The notes under the pieces: model-generated
What the model was told of the DNA's origin: nothing
Database searches by the model: none
What the model saw: only the letters and a program-made list of their open reading frames with translations
In this document: positions 36,655 through 46,310 of the stretch, one piece after another
How positions within the stretch are numbered: the first letter of the stretch is position 1
Layout of the letters: the number at the start of each line of letters is the position of its first letter
Position numbers and translations under genes: made by a program
Assembly: GCA_963731585.1 (NCBI GenBank)
Contig: CAVSWC010000013.1
Location: forward strand, 496,001 to 560,000
Origin: CANKHA01 sp963731585
GTDB lineage: Bacteria > Pseudomonadota > Alphaproteobacteria > Rhizobiales > Xanthobacteraceae
DNA length: 64,000 nucleotides
Direction of reading: 5' to 3'

Positions 36655-37581
36655 ATGCAAATCATTCTGGCGCAACCGCGAGGTTTTTGCGCGGGCGTCG
36701 TGCGCGCGATCGAGATCGTCGAGCGCGCCTTGAAGAAGTATGGCGCACCCGTCTATGTGCGCCACGAGATTGTTCACAACAAGCACGTCGTCGACAGCCT
36801 TAAGGCAAAAGGCGCCCGCTTTGTGGAGAGCTTGGCGGAAATTCCGGAAAACGCGGTGACGATATTCAGCGCGCATGGGGTCGCCCGGCGTGTGGAGGAC
36901 GAAGCATCCGCCCGCGCTCTTCCTGTGCTCGACGCGACCTGTCCGCTTGTAACCAAAGTGCATAATCAAGGGCGGCGTTACGTGGAGCAGGGGCGGACAC
37001 TCGTGTTGATCGGTCACGCCGGCCACGCTGAAGTTGAAGGTACCATAGGCCAGATTTCTGCGCCGGTATTCCTGGTGCAGACGGAACAGGATGTAGAAAC
37101 CCTGGATATCCCTCCTTCCACCCCTGTGGCTTATGTGACACAGACGACACTTAGTGTGGACGACACGAAGGGGATTATCGCGGCTTTGGAACGTCGTTTC
37201 AGCGATCTCATCGGACCGGATATTCGGGATATCTGCTATGCAACGCAAAACCGGCAAACCGCCGTGCGGGAGTTGAGCGCATTGGTCGATGTCCTCCTGG
37301 TGGTCGGGGCTAAAAACAGCTCGAATTCCACCCGCTTGCTCGAAATCGGGACCGAGACAGGGGTTCCAAGTTATTTGATCGCCGACAGTAGCGAGTTGCA
37401 GCTCGAATGGGTTAAAGCAGCGCGCGTAGTGGGCATCACCGCGGGGGCTTCTGCGCCGGAAGTGCTGGTCGACGGGGTTATCGATGCCCTCGGATGCCTT
37501 GGTCCCGTCGAAGTTTCCACGTTAGCTGGGCGCCAGGAGACTGCTGAGTTTCGATTACCTGCTGAATTGGCGGCTGTTTAG
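36655..37581 (+). CDS. ispH: 4-hydroxy-3-methylbut-2-enyl diphosphate reductase IspH
   Basis: 308-residue [4Fe-4S] enzyme, last step of the MEP pathway (HMBPP to IPP and DMAPP). From the ATG at 36655 the cluster ligands fall at Cys12 (GFCAGV), Cys96 (DATCPLV) and Cys194 (DICYATQ), and His41, His74, His124 and Glu126 match the numbering of E. coli IspH exactly, apart from the third Cys which is three earlier. This supports 36655 over ATG 36637 and over the upstream ATG at 36580. Located 43 bases after dxs and 51 before hpnH. Second MEP gene inside the hopanoid arm. Confidence 0.95.
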   Translation: MQIILAQPRGFCAGVVRAIEIVERALKKYGAPVYVRHEIVHNKHVVDSLKAKGARFVESLAEIPENAVTIFSAHGVARRVEDEASARALPVLDATCPLVTKVHNQGRRYVEQGRTLVLIGHAGHAEVEGTIGQISAPVFLVQTEQDVETLDIPPSTPVAYVTQTTLSVDDTKGIIAALERRFSDLIGPDIRDICYATQNRQTAVRELSALVDVLLVVGAKNSSNSTRLLEIGTETGVPSYLIADSSELQLEWVKAARVVGITAGASAPEVLVDGVIDALGCLGPVEVSTLAGRQETAEFRLPAELAAV

Positions 37582-37632
37582 CTCACCCTGTGCTGTTCTG
37601 CTGACGCCGATAGGGAGCCAAGGACACGACCG

Positions 37633-38799
37633 ATGGCCATTCCGTTCTTCAAAGAAATACGTATCGGCGCCTATCTGCTCAAGCAACGGTTGATCGGCCG
37701 CGAGCGCTATCCGTTGGTCCTAATGCTCGAGCCTTTGTTCCGCTGTAACCTTGCTTGCAACGGTTGCGGCAAGATCGATTATCCCGATGAGATCCTCAAC
37801 CAGCGCTTGTCGGTCGCTGATTGCCTGCAGGCGGTCGATGAATGTGGAGCTCCGATGGTCGCCATCCCGGGCGGCGAGCCGCTTATTCACAAGGAAATCG
37901 GCGAGATCGTAAAAGGGATTGTCGCGCGCAAGAAATTCGTTTCGCTTTGCACGAACGCGCTGCTTCTCGAAAAGAAGCTGCATTTGTTCGAGCCATCTCC
38001 CTATCTGTTTTTCTCCGTCCATCTCGATGGCATGAAAGAGCATCATGACAAGTCGGTATCGCGCAAAGGCGTTTTCGAGATAGCGGTTTCGGCGATCAAG
38101 GCGGCGCAGGCAAAGGGCTTCGCGGTCAACGTCAACGCGACGATTTTCGACGGCCACGCTGCGGAGGATATTGCCGCTTTTCTGGACCATGCCAAGGAGC
38201 TCGACGTGGGTGTTTCGATCTCCCCCGGTTATGCCTACGAACGCGCGCCGGATCAGGCGCATTTCCTCAACCGCCGCAAGACCAAGGAACTGTTTCGCAA
38301 GGTATTTGCCCTGGGCAAAGGCAAGAACTGGAACCTCATGCACTCCACGCTGTTCCTCGATTTCCTTGCCGGCAACCAGGAGTACCATTGCACCCCGTGG
38401 GGCATGCCCACGCGCAACGTGTTCGGCTGGCAGAAGCCTTGCTATCTCCTCGGCGAAGGCTACGTCACTACGTACAAGGAACTGATGGAGACGACCGACT
38501 GGGATTCCTATGGGACCGGCCAGTATGAAAAATGCGCGAATTGCATGGCGCATTGCGGGTACGAGCCAACTGCGGTTCAAGCCACGCTCGGCAATCCGTT
38601 GAAGGCGCTCTGGACGACCATTCGCGGCGTCCGCACCGATGGACCGATGGCGCCGGAAATCTCGCTCGATCATCATCGTCCGGCGCAGTTCATGTTCTCC
38701 CGGCATGTCGAGCAAATGCTGACGGACATCAAAAGCAAACCTCAGCCTCCCGCCGTGGTGAGGCCGGAGCAAACAAAAATGCCGGCCGCCGTAAAGTAA
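37633..38799 (+). CDS. hpnH: hopanoid radical SAM protein HpnH (adenosylhopane synthase)
   Basis: 388-residue radical SAM enzyme that couples hopene with adenosine to give adenosylhopane. The CX3CX2C motif is Cys38-Cys42-Cys45 (FRCNLACNGC), with GGEPLIH as the GGE motif and a C-terminal cysteine cluster Cys301, Cys304, Cys308 (CANCMAHCGYE) of the auxiliary type. The VHLDGMKEHHDKSVSRKG segment is typical of HpnH. Followed by hpnN after 100 bases containing the short tandem repeat GACGTGC around 38815-38835. Confidence 0.95.
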   Translation: MAIPFFKEIRIGAYLLKQRLIGRERYPLVLMLEPLFRCNLACNGCGKIDYPDEILNQRLSVADCLQAVDECGAPMVAIPGGEPLIHKEIGEIVKGIVARKKFVSLCTNALLLEKKLHLFEPSPYLFFSVHLDGMKEHHDKSVSRKGVFEIAVSAIKAAQAKGFAVNVNATIFDGHAAEDIAAFLDHAKELDVGVSISPGYAYERAPDQAHFLNRRKTKELFRKVFALGKGKNWNLMHSTLFLDFLAGNQEYHCTPWGMPTRNVFGWQKPCYLLGEGYVTTYKELMETTDWDSYGTGQYEKCANCMAHCGYEPTAVQATLGNPLKALWTTIRGVRTDGPMAPEISLDHHRPAQFMFSRHVEQMLTDIKSKPQPPAVVRPEQTKMPAAVK

Positions 38800-38900
38800 G
38801 TGGTGACCTCGAGTGACGTGCGACGTGCGACGTCGCAATGGCGATGGACAGCGCAGTGTGGACGCCGTTGACGAGATGCTTGGGGGCGTTCGAATGAATA

Positions 38901-41511
38901 ATGAATAACGCGCCGATGCCAGCATCCTTGATCGTCCGCATTATCGAATTCAGCACGCGTCACGCCGTGCTGGTAATGGTTTTTGGATTACTGCTGGCAT
39001 TGGTTTCCGGGATCTACACGGCCCGGAATTTCGCCATCACCTCGGACATCAATGCGCTGCTGTCGCCCAATCTCGAATGGCGCAAACGCGAGATTGCACT
39101 GGAGAAGGCCTTCAGCCGCTTCGAACAAATCATCGTCGTTGTTCGGGCGCCGACGCCGGAACTCGTCGGGCAGGCGACAGCCGATCTGGCGGAACGGCTG
39201 GCGCAACAGAAGGATCGGTTTCGCTCGGTGACGCAGCCGGGAGGCGGTGAGTTCTTTACCCGCAACGGATTTCTGTTCCAGACACCGGAGGAGCTTAAAC
39301 GCTCCCTTGCGCTTCTAATTCAGGCGGAGCCGATCATCCATGACCTCTCCACCGATCAAAGCCTGCGTGGCCTTGTCAGCGGTGTCGAGGATGCGCTGCT
39401 CGGCGTTCAATCCAGAGCAGATAGAACTTGATGACTTGACGGCTGTCTTCACGATGGCGTCCGACACGTTGGAGAATGTGATCGCGGGACGTCCGGCGAG
39501 CTTTTCCTGGCGTGGTCTGGCCCAGGGCCATCCCACACAGCCCAGCGATTTGCGCGGCATTATCGAGGTGCGCGCCGTGCTCGACTATGGCGCGCTGGAG
39601 CCGGGACATGCAGCCACCGCAGCCATCCGCCAAGCTGCCGCCGAGATTGCTCCGGCCTTCCAGGCCGATGTGCGGCTGACCGGCCCGGTGCCGATGGCGG
39701 ACGAGGAGTTCGGCACCCTGCGGGAAGGCGCGGTCAGCAACGCCATCGTCACCATCGCTGTCGTCCTTTTTATCCTGTGGCTGGCATTGCGTTCGGGCCG
39801 GCTGATCGCCGCCGTGTTCATCAGTCTGTTCATCGGGCTCACGATCACGACGATGCTTGGCCTCATGATCGTCGGTGCGTTCAATCTGATCTCCGTTTCC
39901 TTTGCCGTTTTGTTCGTCGGCATCGGAGTCGATTTCGGAATTCAGTTCAGCGTCCGGTATCGCGCCGAGCGCCACGCAGTCGATGGCCTCAAGGCAGCCA
40001 TCATCGATGCCGGAAAGAGGGCAGGTGTGCCTTTGATGCTGGCGGCCGGTGCGACAGCGGCTGGCTTTCTGTCGTTTCTACCGACCGATTACCGCGGCGT
40101 CTCCGAGCTGGGCCTGATTGCCGGCCTTGGGATGCTGATCGCTTTTGCCACCAGTATCACCGTGCTGCCGGCCCTTATCACGCTGTTCAATCCGCCGGGC
40201 GAGCCGGAACCGCTTGGGTATGCCGCATTGGCGCCCGTCGATGAGTTTTTGGAGCGCCACCGCATCGCGATCATTGTGGGCACGGCAATTGTCGTGACTG
40301 CCGGTCTGCCGTTGCTTTATTGGCTGCATTTCGACTTCAACCCCATCAATCTGCGCAGCCCCAAAGTCGAGTCGGTCGCGACGTATCTTGAGTTGAGCCG
40401 TGATCCGGATGCCCATACCGATATGGCCAACGTGCTAGCTCCTTCGCTCCAAGAAGCAGGCGCTATCGCCGATCGTGTGTCGAAACTGCCCGAGGTCGGC
40501 AGCGTCATGACGCTCGCGACATTCATCCCGGATCATCAGCCAGAGAAGCTTGCGATGATCGCCAATGCCGCCAAGGCACTGGCCGGAGCTTTCGACGTGA
40601 AGAATATGGAACCTCCGCCGACTGACGCGGAGAACGTCGACGCACTGAATGAAGGCGCGGCGCAGCTCACCAAGGCGGCGGGAAATCAATCAGGTTCCGG
40701 CGCCGATGCCGCCAGGCGTCTTTCGGCCGCGCTATCGACACTCGCGAAGTCAAACCAGGAGGCACGGTCAAGGGCTGAGGCTGCCTTCCTGCCGCCGCTC
40801 CGGGTCGCTTTGGGTGGCCTCCAGGCCTCGCTCTCGCCGCAACCTGTCACCCAGAATTCCTTGCCGCCCGAATTGCGCCGCGATTGGATGACACCAGGCG
40901 GACAGGCACGCGTGGCAATCGCGCCGAAGGAAGACCCAAACGACAACGAAGCCATGCGGACTTTCGCACGCGCTGTGCTGGCGGTTGAGCCTCGCGCCAT
41001 CGACGGGCCCATCTCGGTCACGGAAGCCGGCGACACCGTGGTGCATTCGTTTATTCAAGCGGGCTTGTGGGCGCTGCTTTCGATTGGAATCTTGTTATGG
41101 ATCGTGCTTCGCCGCTTTGGCGATGTCCTGCTGACGCTGATTCCGCTGCTGCTGGCCGGTGTGGTCACGCTGGAGGTCTGCGTTCTGATCGGCATGCCGC
41201 TCAACTTCGCAAACATCATCGCTCTGCCGCTCCTGCTCGGCGTCGGCGTCGCATTCAAGATCTATTACATCATGGCATGGCGCTCAGGGCAGACCAACCT
41301 GCTGCAGACCAGCCTAACGCGCGCGGTGATCTATAGCGCGCTCACAACGGCGACGGCATTTGGCAGCCTGTGGTTTTCCAGTCATCCGGGCACATCGAGC
41401 ATGGGGAAATTAATGGCGCTATCACTCGTGTGCACGCTGGCCGCGGCGGTGCTGTTTCAACCGGTTTTAATGGGTAAGCCCCGGGAACTTGCTCCCGGCG
41501 CGGAGGCTTGA
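38901..41511 (+). CDS. hpnN: hopanoid RND transporter HpnN, frameshifted
   Basis: About 870-residue RND-superfamily (MMPL-like) inner-membrane protein that moves hopanoids to the outer membrane. The first half carries helix 1 (HAVLVMVFGLLLALVSGIYT) and the start of the periplasmic domain (RNFAITSDINALLSPNLEWR). Frame changes near 39400-39425, then continues as NPEQIELDDLTAVFTMASDT. The RND helices 2-6 (VTIAVVLFILWLALRSG; FAVLFVGIGVDFGIQFSVRY) and the second repeat (LRRFGDVLLTLIPLLLAGVV; PLLLGVGVAFKIYYIMAWR) are present. Gly-Val-Asp-Phe-Gly supplies the typical charged residue. Its place after hpnH confirms identity. ATG at 38901 fits the conserved N-terminus. Confidence 0.88.
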
Positions 41512-41566
41512 CCTTGCAAACACTGCAGCGGTACTGCAGAGCAATCGAACAAAAGGAGTTGCCCGC

Positions 41567-41830
41567 ATGGCGGTCGGTAGGGCTGTGACAGTCGTAATAT
41601 TAGGCTTGTGGTCTTCAGTAGCGTTCGCGCAGGAGAACGTTCCTAATGCAAGCGCGGCCGCCGCACGCGGCACGTCCCAGGAAGAGAGCGCGTGCCGCCG
41701 GGATGTCCGGCGGTTTTGCCGTGATATTCCCGACAGCGCGGGGTCGCTTTCCTTTCTCAGGTGCCTGCAGGAAAATCGCGCTAAGATCAGCAAGGCCTGC
41801 CAGAATGTGCTCGCAAGTCATGGGCAGTGA
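41567..41830 (+). CDS. small secreted cysteine-rich protein (GLG1/Cys-rich repeat type)
   Basis: 87 residues: signal peptide (VILGLWSSVAFAQ, cleavage after AFA-Q), then a 50-residue domain with four cysteines in ACRRDVRRFCRDIP, LRCLQEN and KACQNVL, which matches the cysteine-rich repeat also found in Golgi GLG1-type proteins and many rhizobial periplasmic proteins. It has a good ribosome binding site (AAAAGGAG, 41551-41558). It lies 55 bases after hpnN in the same direction, so it may be part of the hopanoid export arm. The domain's function is not known. Confidence 0.8.
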   Translation: MAVGRAVTVVILGLWSSVAFAQENVPNASAAAARGTSQEESACRRDVRRFCRDIPDSAGSLSFLRCLQENRAKISKACQNVLASHGQ

Positions 41831-41887
41831 ACGCGCAATGATGTGAAGCGATAGAGTGGGTAGGGCTGGTTACGAAGGCAAACACGC

Positions 41888-42416
41888 ATGAAACGGATGT
41901 TTTTGCCGACCACCGTTGTAGCGATGTTGATTTGTTCGGCCCTTGCAGCTCCGCTGCACGCAGAGCCATCGGTCGTTGGTCTTTGGGAGCAATCCGATGA
42001 CAACGGTCGTGTCCAGGCTTGGTTCAATTTCACAGAGAAGAATGGTGTCTATGTCGGCGCTCTCGCTAAGACATTTCCTGCACCTGACGAAAAATTTGAA
42101 GAAGTTTGCAGCAGATGCCCAGGCGATCAAAAGGGTGCACCGTTTATCGGTCTCCTCATCGTCAATGGCATGCAGCGCAAGGGGCTTTCATACCAGGACG
42201 GAACGATTCTCGGATCCCCGGGACGGCTCCGTCTATCGCGCTGTAATGGAACTTAGCCCCGACGGTCAGAAGCTCACGGTTCGCGGCTATCTCGGCATTA
42301 AATTGTTCGGTCAAAGCCAGGTTTGGCGACGGCTTCCCGACAATGCGATGCAGCCAGCCGGCACCGTACCCACCGTAGGCAAACGGCCGTCAGGCGCCGC
42401 TACGAAGCCTGAGTAA
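41888..42416 (+). CDS. secreted DUF2147 protein, frameshifted
   Basis: About 175 residues with a signal peptide (MFLPTTVVAMLICSALAAPL), followed by the DUF2147 beta-barrel-like domain: GLWEQSDDNGRVQAWFNF, CSRCPGDQKGAPFIGLLIV, then a frame change near 42212 (GTIL to DPRDGSVYRAVMELSPD), ending VRGYLGIKLFGQSQVWRRL. One extra G in a GG run explains it. It overlaps the convergent hpnG end by 17 bases. Found between hpnN and hpnG, so probably part of the hopanoid locus; the domain has no known activity. Confidence 0.8.
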
Positions 42417-43086
42417 GAAGGCCAAAGCCATGCCCCAGCAGCCGGCGCGAACGCACCAGTGCGGCGCGGGCGGTTCGGGTATCCAAGGCAAGCTGCAACA
42501 ATCCACCCAACTGGCTGGGCTGCGCGACAATCGAGCGCCACACCGCCGATAGGTCGGTCGTCCCGTCCACAAGACGCTCGCTGAGAGCCGCTGGCGGCAG
42601 GCTGCGATGACTTGGATCTGCCACGACCCGCAAGGCGGCGAATGGGAGCTTTTGCTTGAACGCCACGATTGCCGAACTGGCGGATTCCATGTCCACCGCA
42701 ACTGCACCGGTGGCAAGAGCCATCTTCGTTTTGTCGCCCGGACTGCTCACAAGTGTTGCCGCGCCGGCGATATCCGCGTGAATTGAGCCTGGTATCGCCG
42801 CCCCGAGCCTGTCAAACCATTCGCGGTGCGAATGGTATTTCCGATCGCCTGTCACGATGGACTGCGCGACGATACAGGCGCCGGGTTTGAGATTGGGCGT
42901 CAATCCCCCAGCGATGCCGAAAGAAACAATCCCCCGGCACCCCCGCCGAACGGCTGCGGAAATGGCATCCGCGTTTGCTGCACCGCCAGTGACCACCACG
43001 ACGCCGGGCCCGGCCGCGATGCTTGCCTCGAAGGCCATGCCCGTCACGACAATGACATAGGGTCTAAGATAAGGTTTTGGCGGCAT
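42400..43086 (-). CDS. hpnG: hopanoid-associated phosphorylase HpnG
   Basis: 228 residues of the nucleoside phosphorylase fold, converting adenosylhopane to ribosylhopane by releasing adenine. Typical segments are GIVSFGIAGGLTPNLKPGA, the glycine-rich substrate loop VVVVTGGAANADAISAAV and VAVDMESASSAIVAFKQ with the Met-Glu-Ser substrate-binding motif. Its ATG (43086-43084) overlaps the shc stop (TGATG), which I prefer to the longer frame that begins inside shc. It is the last gene of the minus-strand arm and converges on the DUF2147 gene. Confidence 0.93.
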   Translation of the reverse strand: MPPKPYLRPYVIVVTGMAFEASIAAGPGVVVVTGGAANADAISAAVRRGCRGIVSFGIAGGLTPNLKPGACIVAQSIVTGDRKYHSHREWFDRLGAAIPGSIHADIAGAATLVSSPGDKTKMALATGAVAVDMESASSAIVAFKQKLPFAALRVVADPSHRSLPPAALSERLVDGTTDLSAVWRSIVAQPSQLGGLLQLALDTRTARAALVRSRRLLGHGFGLLTQAS

Positions 43087-45050
43087 CACATCCCGAATCC
43101 GACGGGTTGTCCCGCCATTACGTTCCGCCAACGGGCCAGAGCCCAAAGCGGAAACAATTTAGAATATCCATGATAGCGTAAATAAAACACCCTAGGAAAA
43201 CCGGTTGCAGTGAAGCGGTCCTCCTTCCAAAATCCATCAGACCCCTGAGTGCGTAGCAGAAAATCGATGCCCCGCGCCACCGCTGGGGTTTCGGTCGCGC
43301 CAGCCGCCATCAGACCGAGCAGGGCCCAGGCTGTTTGTGAGGCCGTGCTCGGGGCGGCTTCGTAGCCGCGATAATCGAGTTTGTAGCTGATTCCGTCCTC
43401 GCCCCAGCCGCCATCGGGATTTTGGATCGAGACCAGCCAGTCGGCAGCTTTGCGCATCGGCGGTGCTGCAGGAGGCACGCCGGCGGCGTTAAGGCCGCAT
43501 AGCACCGACCACGTGCCGTAGATGTAATTCATGCCCCATCGACCATACCAACTACCGTCTGCGCGTTGCGCGCGGACAAGATAGTCAAGCGCCCGGCGCA
43601 GCGTATGGCTGGTGTCTGGCCGTTCGCCGAGTTGGGCCAGCATCGACACGCAGCGTCCCGTTACGTCCTCGGTCGGCGGATCAAGCAGGGCGCCATGATC
43701 AGAGAACGGGATGTTGTTGAGGTAAAGGTAATCATTGTCGGCATCGAAGGCGCCCCAGCCACCATTCTTGCTCTGGAGGTCGGAAACCCATTCCCGTCCA
43801 CGCTCGATCGCGGTTTGATACCGGGCGTTGCCGGGCGTGCGCTGTGCACGGTCCATCGCCATCACCACCACTGCGGTGTCGTCGACATCCGGGTAGTACG
43901 GATTGGCGTATTGGAACGCCCAACCGCCGGGCCGCGCTTGCGGCCGGCTCTCGGCCCAGTCTCCAACGACGTCGAGCACCTGGAGCGGCTGCAGCCATTG
44001 CAGGCCGGCGGCGACCGCGTCGGCTGCGGGCTGCGTGCCGACTTCAAGCAACGCATGACAAACCAAGGCGGTGTCCCATACCGGCGAAACGCAGGGCTGG
44101 CAGTAAACTTCGTCGGGCTTTATGACCAACAGCTTGTCTATGGAGGAGCGCGCTGCGACATAATCAGGATGCTGACGCGGATAGCCGAGCGCGTCGAACA
44201 TCATGACGGCGTTGGCCATCGCTGGAAAAATCGCGCCCAGCCCGTCCTGGTTGTTGAGACGCTCGGTGACGAAGGCCACGGCCTTGTCGATGGAGCGCTT
44301 GCGCAATCCTTTGGGAAATGCCGGCGCAAGCAGCCGGAGCACGGCGTCAATGCCGCGAAATAGCTGGAACCAACCCCATTGCTGATGCGGCGCTTTGGAG
44401 CGTGTACCGATGCTCTCCGGCGGCTGGATGAACAGTTCATCAATGCCGACGTTCTTTGGATTGCGAGCTTTCGGTTTGAGCGCCTGCAGGACCAGCAGTG
44501 GAACGATAACCGTGCGCGCCCAGTATGATACCTTGGACAGGTGAAACGGAAACCACCGCGGCAGTAACATGATCTCGACAGGCATGACGGGAACCGCTCG
44601 CCACGTAATTATGCCGAACAATGCCAGCATGAACCGCGTGAAGACGTTGCTTTCGGCCGCGCCCCCTCGCGCCCGGATCGCGTGTCGGGCACGCTGCATG
44701 TGCGGAGCGTCGATGTCTTCGCCGATCATCTTGAGCGCGAAATAGGCCTTCACGCTGGCGCTCATGTCAAAATCGCCGCCGTGGAATAGAGGCCAGCCAT
44801 CATGCTTGCCCTGGATTCGACGCAAATAGACCGCGATCTTTGATTCAAGAGACCCGTCTACGGGCTCACCCAGATAGTGCCGCAACAGTACGTATTCCGC
44901 GGGAATTGTTGCGTCGGCTTCGAGCTCGAAAACCCAATGTCCGTCGCGACGCTGCCGTGCCATTAAGGCATCCGCCGCCAAGGCGATCGCACGCTGAAGC
45001 GCGCGCTCGTTTGGCAGGAGATTGGCAGGCGCCTGTAAGGTGTCGGACAT
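43086..45050 (-). CDS. shc: squalene-hopene cyclase
   Basis: 654-residue membrane-associated cyclase turning squalene into hopene. The acid motif DVDD is at 388-391 (DxDD), in YYPDVDDTAVVVMAMDRAQ, and QW repeats are clear: KHDGWPLF, GWAFQYANP, GGWGAFDADNDY, GSWYGRWGMN, GGWGEDGISYK. Length and motif set are normal. A ribosome binding site is weak; the start is supported by length. Its stop overlaps hpnG and it begins 12 bases after hpnE. Residues needed for substrate channel are present. Confidence 0.97.
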   Translation of the reverse strand: MSDTLQAPANLLPNERALQRAIALAADALMARQRRDGHWVFELEADATIPAEYVLLRHYLGEPVDGSLESKIAVYLRRIQGKHDGWPLFHGGDFDMSASVKAYFALKMIGEDIDAPHMQRARHAIRARGGAAESNVFTRFMLALFGIITWRAVPVMPVEIMLLPRWFPFHLSKVSYWARTVIVPLLVLQALKPKARNPKNVGIDELFIQPPESIGTRSKAPHQQWGWFQLFRGIDAVLRLLAPAFPKGLRKRSIDKAVAFVTERLNNQDGLGAIFPAMANAVMMFDALGYPRQHPDYVAARSSIDKLLVIKPDEVYCQPCVSPVWDTALVCHALLEVGTQPAADAVAAGLQWLQPLQVLDVVGDWAESRPQARPGGWAFQYANPYYPDVDDTAVVVMAMDRAQRTPGNARYQTAIERGREWVSDLQSKNGGWGAFDADNDYLYLNNIPFSDHGALLDPPTEDVTGRCVSMLAQLGERPDTSHTLRRALDYLVRAQRADGSWYGRWGMNYIYGTWSVLCGLNAAGVPPAAPPMRKAADWLVSIQNPDGGWGEDGISYKLDYRGYEAAPSTASQTAWALLGLMAAGATETPAVARGIDFLLRTQGSDGFWKEDRFTATGFPRVFYLRYHGYSKLFPLWALARWRNVMAGQPVGFGM

Positions 45051-45062
45051 TCTGCTGTCGTT

Positions 45063-46310
45063 TCACGCCTTGTTACTGATCAGTTCCGCCGCGCGGTTGC
45101 CCGATCGAATTGCGCCCTCGATGGTTGCTGGCAGGCCGGTAGCGGTCCAATCGCCCGCAAGCGCAAGATTGGCCCAACGCGTGGCTGCGCCGGGGCGCCG
45201 GGCTTCCGCGTCAGGCAGCGCCGCGAATGTTGCCCGCCGTTCCCGCACGATTTGCCATGCGGGCAGCGCGGCTGCAATGCCTGTGATCGCGGCTATCTCT
45301 TGCCACATCAGGGTTGCCAGGTCTTCCCGGGGCTTTTCGAGCAACCGGTCTGCGTTGCTGATGGTAACGGACAGGCGGTCAGGAAATGCGAATAGCCATT
45401 CGACCGTGCCATTGATTACGCCGGTGATCGACACAAACGGTTCCGGCGGCTTGATCCGAAAATGGCCGTTGACGATGGCGCGAAATTCGGTCGGAACCTT
45501 GAGGTCATCCACCAGTGCGCAGGCAACCACAGGCGGAACGGCGAGGACGAGGGCGTCACCGTTTTCCAAGGGCACGGGCGCTTCGCCGAAGTCGAGGGCG
45601 CCCACACGCGCTGCGTCGAACGCAAGACGGCGCAGCCGGCTGCCAAAATGGACCGTTCCCCCGTTTGCCTGGATAAAGCGGAGCGCCGGCTCGATAAACG
45701 CGTGCGACAGACCGTCACGGGCGATCAGGGGACGATAGTTGTGTCCGCCCGCGGCCAGCGTTTCGCGAATCAGCGCGGCTGCAAGTTTGGCCGAGCCCTC
45801 GCGGGGCTCCGTGTTGAGGGCCGCCAGCAAGAACGGTTTGATCAGCCGTTCGTAAAGCGGTCCACTGCAGTCGAACAGGTCACTGACGGCAGCGCTTTCG
45901 GGCGGGCGCAGCAGGCGCAGGATGGAAAGATAGTCGCGCGCTCGTGTGCCCGGCACCCGACGTTTCGGATCGAGGATCCACCACGGCACCAGCCCGTCAT
46001 TTGCCCGAACAGTCCATCGTTCGCCGCTTGAGAGATCGACAAATGGAATGCCGGCATTGCGGGGCGATGATAGCCGATCTCGCGCGCCGATGTTATCGAG
46101 AAATGCCAGCGTTGCGTGGTTGCCGGAGAGAACGAGATGGTTCCCATTGTCGATCATCATCCCGAGTGTTGGGTCGTAATATGAGCGGCATCGCCCGCCG
46201 GCCTGATTGGTTGCCTCGTGGACGCTGACGCGCACACCCTGTGACGCCAATTTCACAGCCGCCGAGAGGCCGGCCAGCCCCGCGCCAACAATGTGGACCA
46301 AACGCGCCAT
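45063..46310 (-). CDS. hpnE: hydroxysqualene dehydroxylase HpnE
   Basis: 415-residue FAD-dependent amine-oxidase-fold enzyme which reduces hydroxysqualene to squalene in the bacterial HpnCDE route. The dinucleotide motif VHIVGAGLAGLSAAVKLASQG is at the N-terminus, followed by the GG-doublet HEATNQAGGRCRSYYDP. The FAD-binding C-terminal motif LALAGDWTATGLPATIEGAI is present. The ATG at 46310 overlaps the hpnD stop (TGATG). The long upstream frame reaching 46775 is an overlap artefact. Confidence 0.93.
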   Translation of the reverse strand: MARLVHIVGAGLAGLSAAVKLASQGVRVSVHEATNQAGGRCRSYYDPTLGMMIDNGNHLVLSGNHATLAFLDNIGARDRLSSPRNAGIPFVDLSSGERWTVRANDGLVPWWILDPKRRVPGTRARDYLSILRLLRPPESAAVSDLFDCSGPLYERLIKPFLLAALNTEPREGSAKLAAALIRETLAAGGHNYRPLIARDGLSHAFIEPALRFIQANGGTVHFGSRLRRLAFDAARVGALDFGEAPVPLENGDALVLAVPPVVACALVDDLKVPTEFRAIVNGHFRIKPPEPFVSITGVINGTVEWLFAFPDRLSVTISNADRLLEKPREDLATLMWQEIAAITGIAAALPAWQIVRERRATFAALPDAEARRPGAATRWANLALAGDWTATGLPATIEGAIRSGNRAAELISNKA

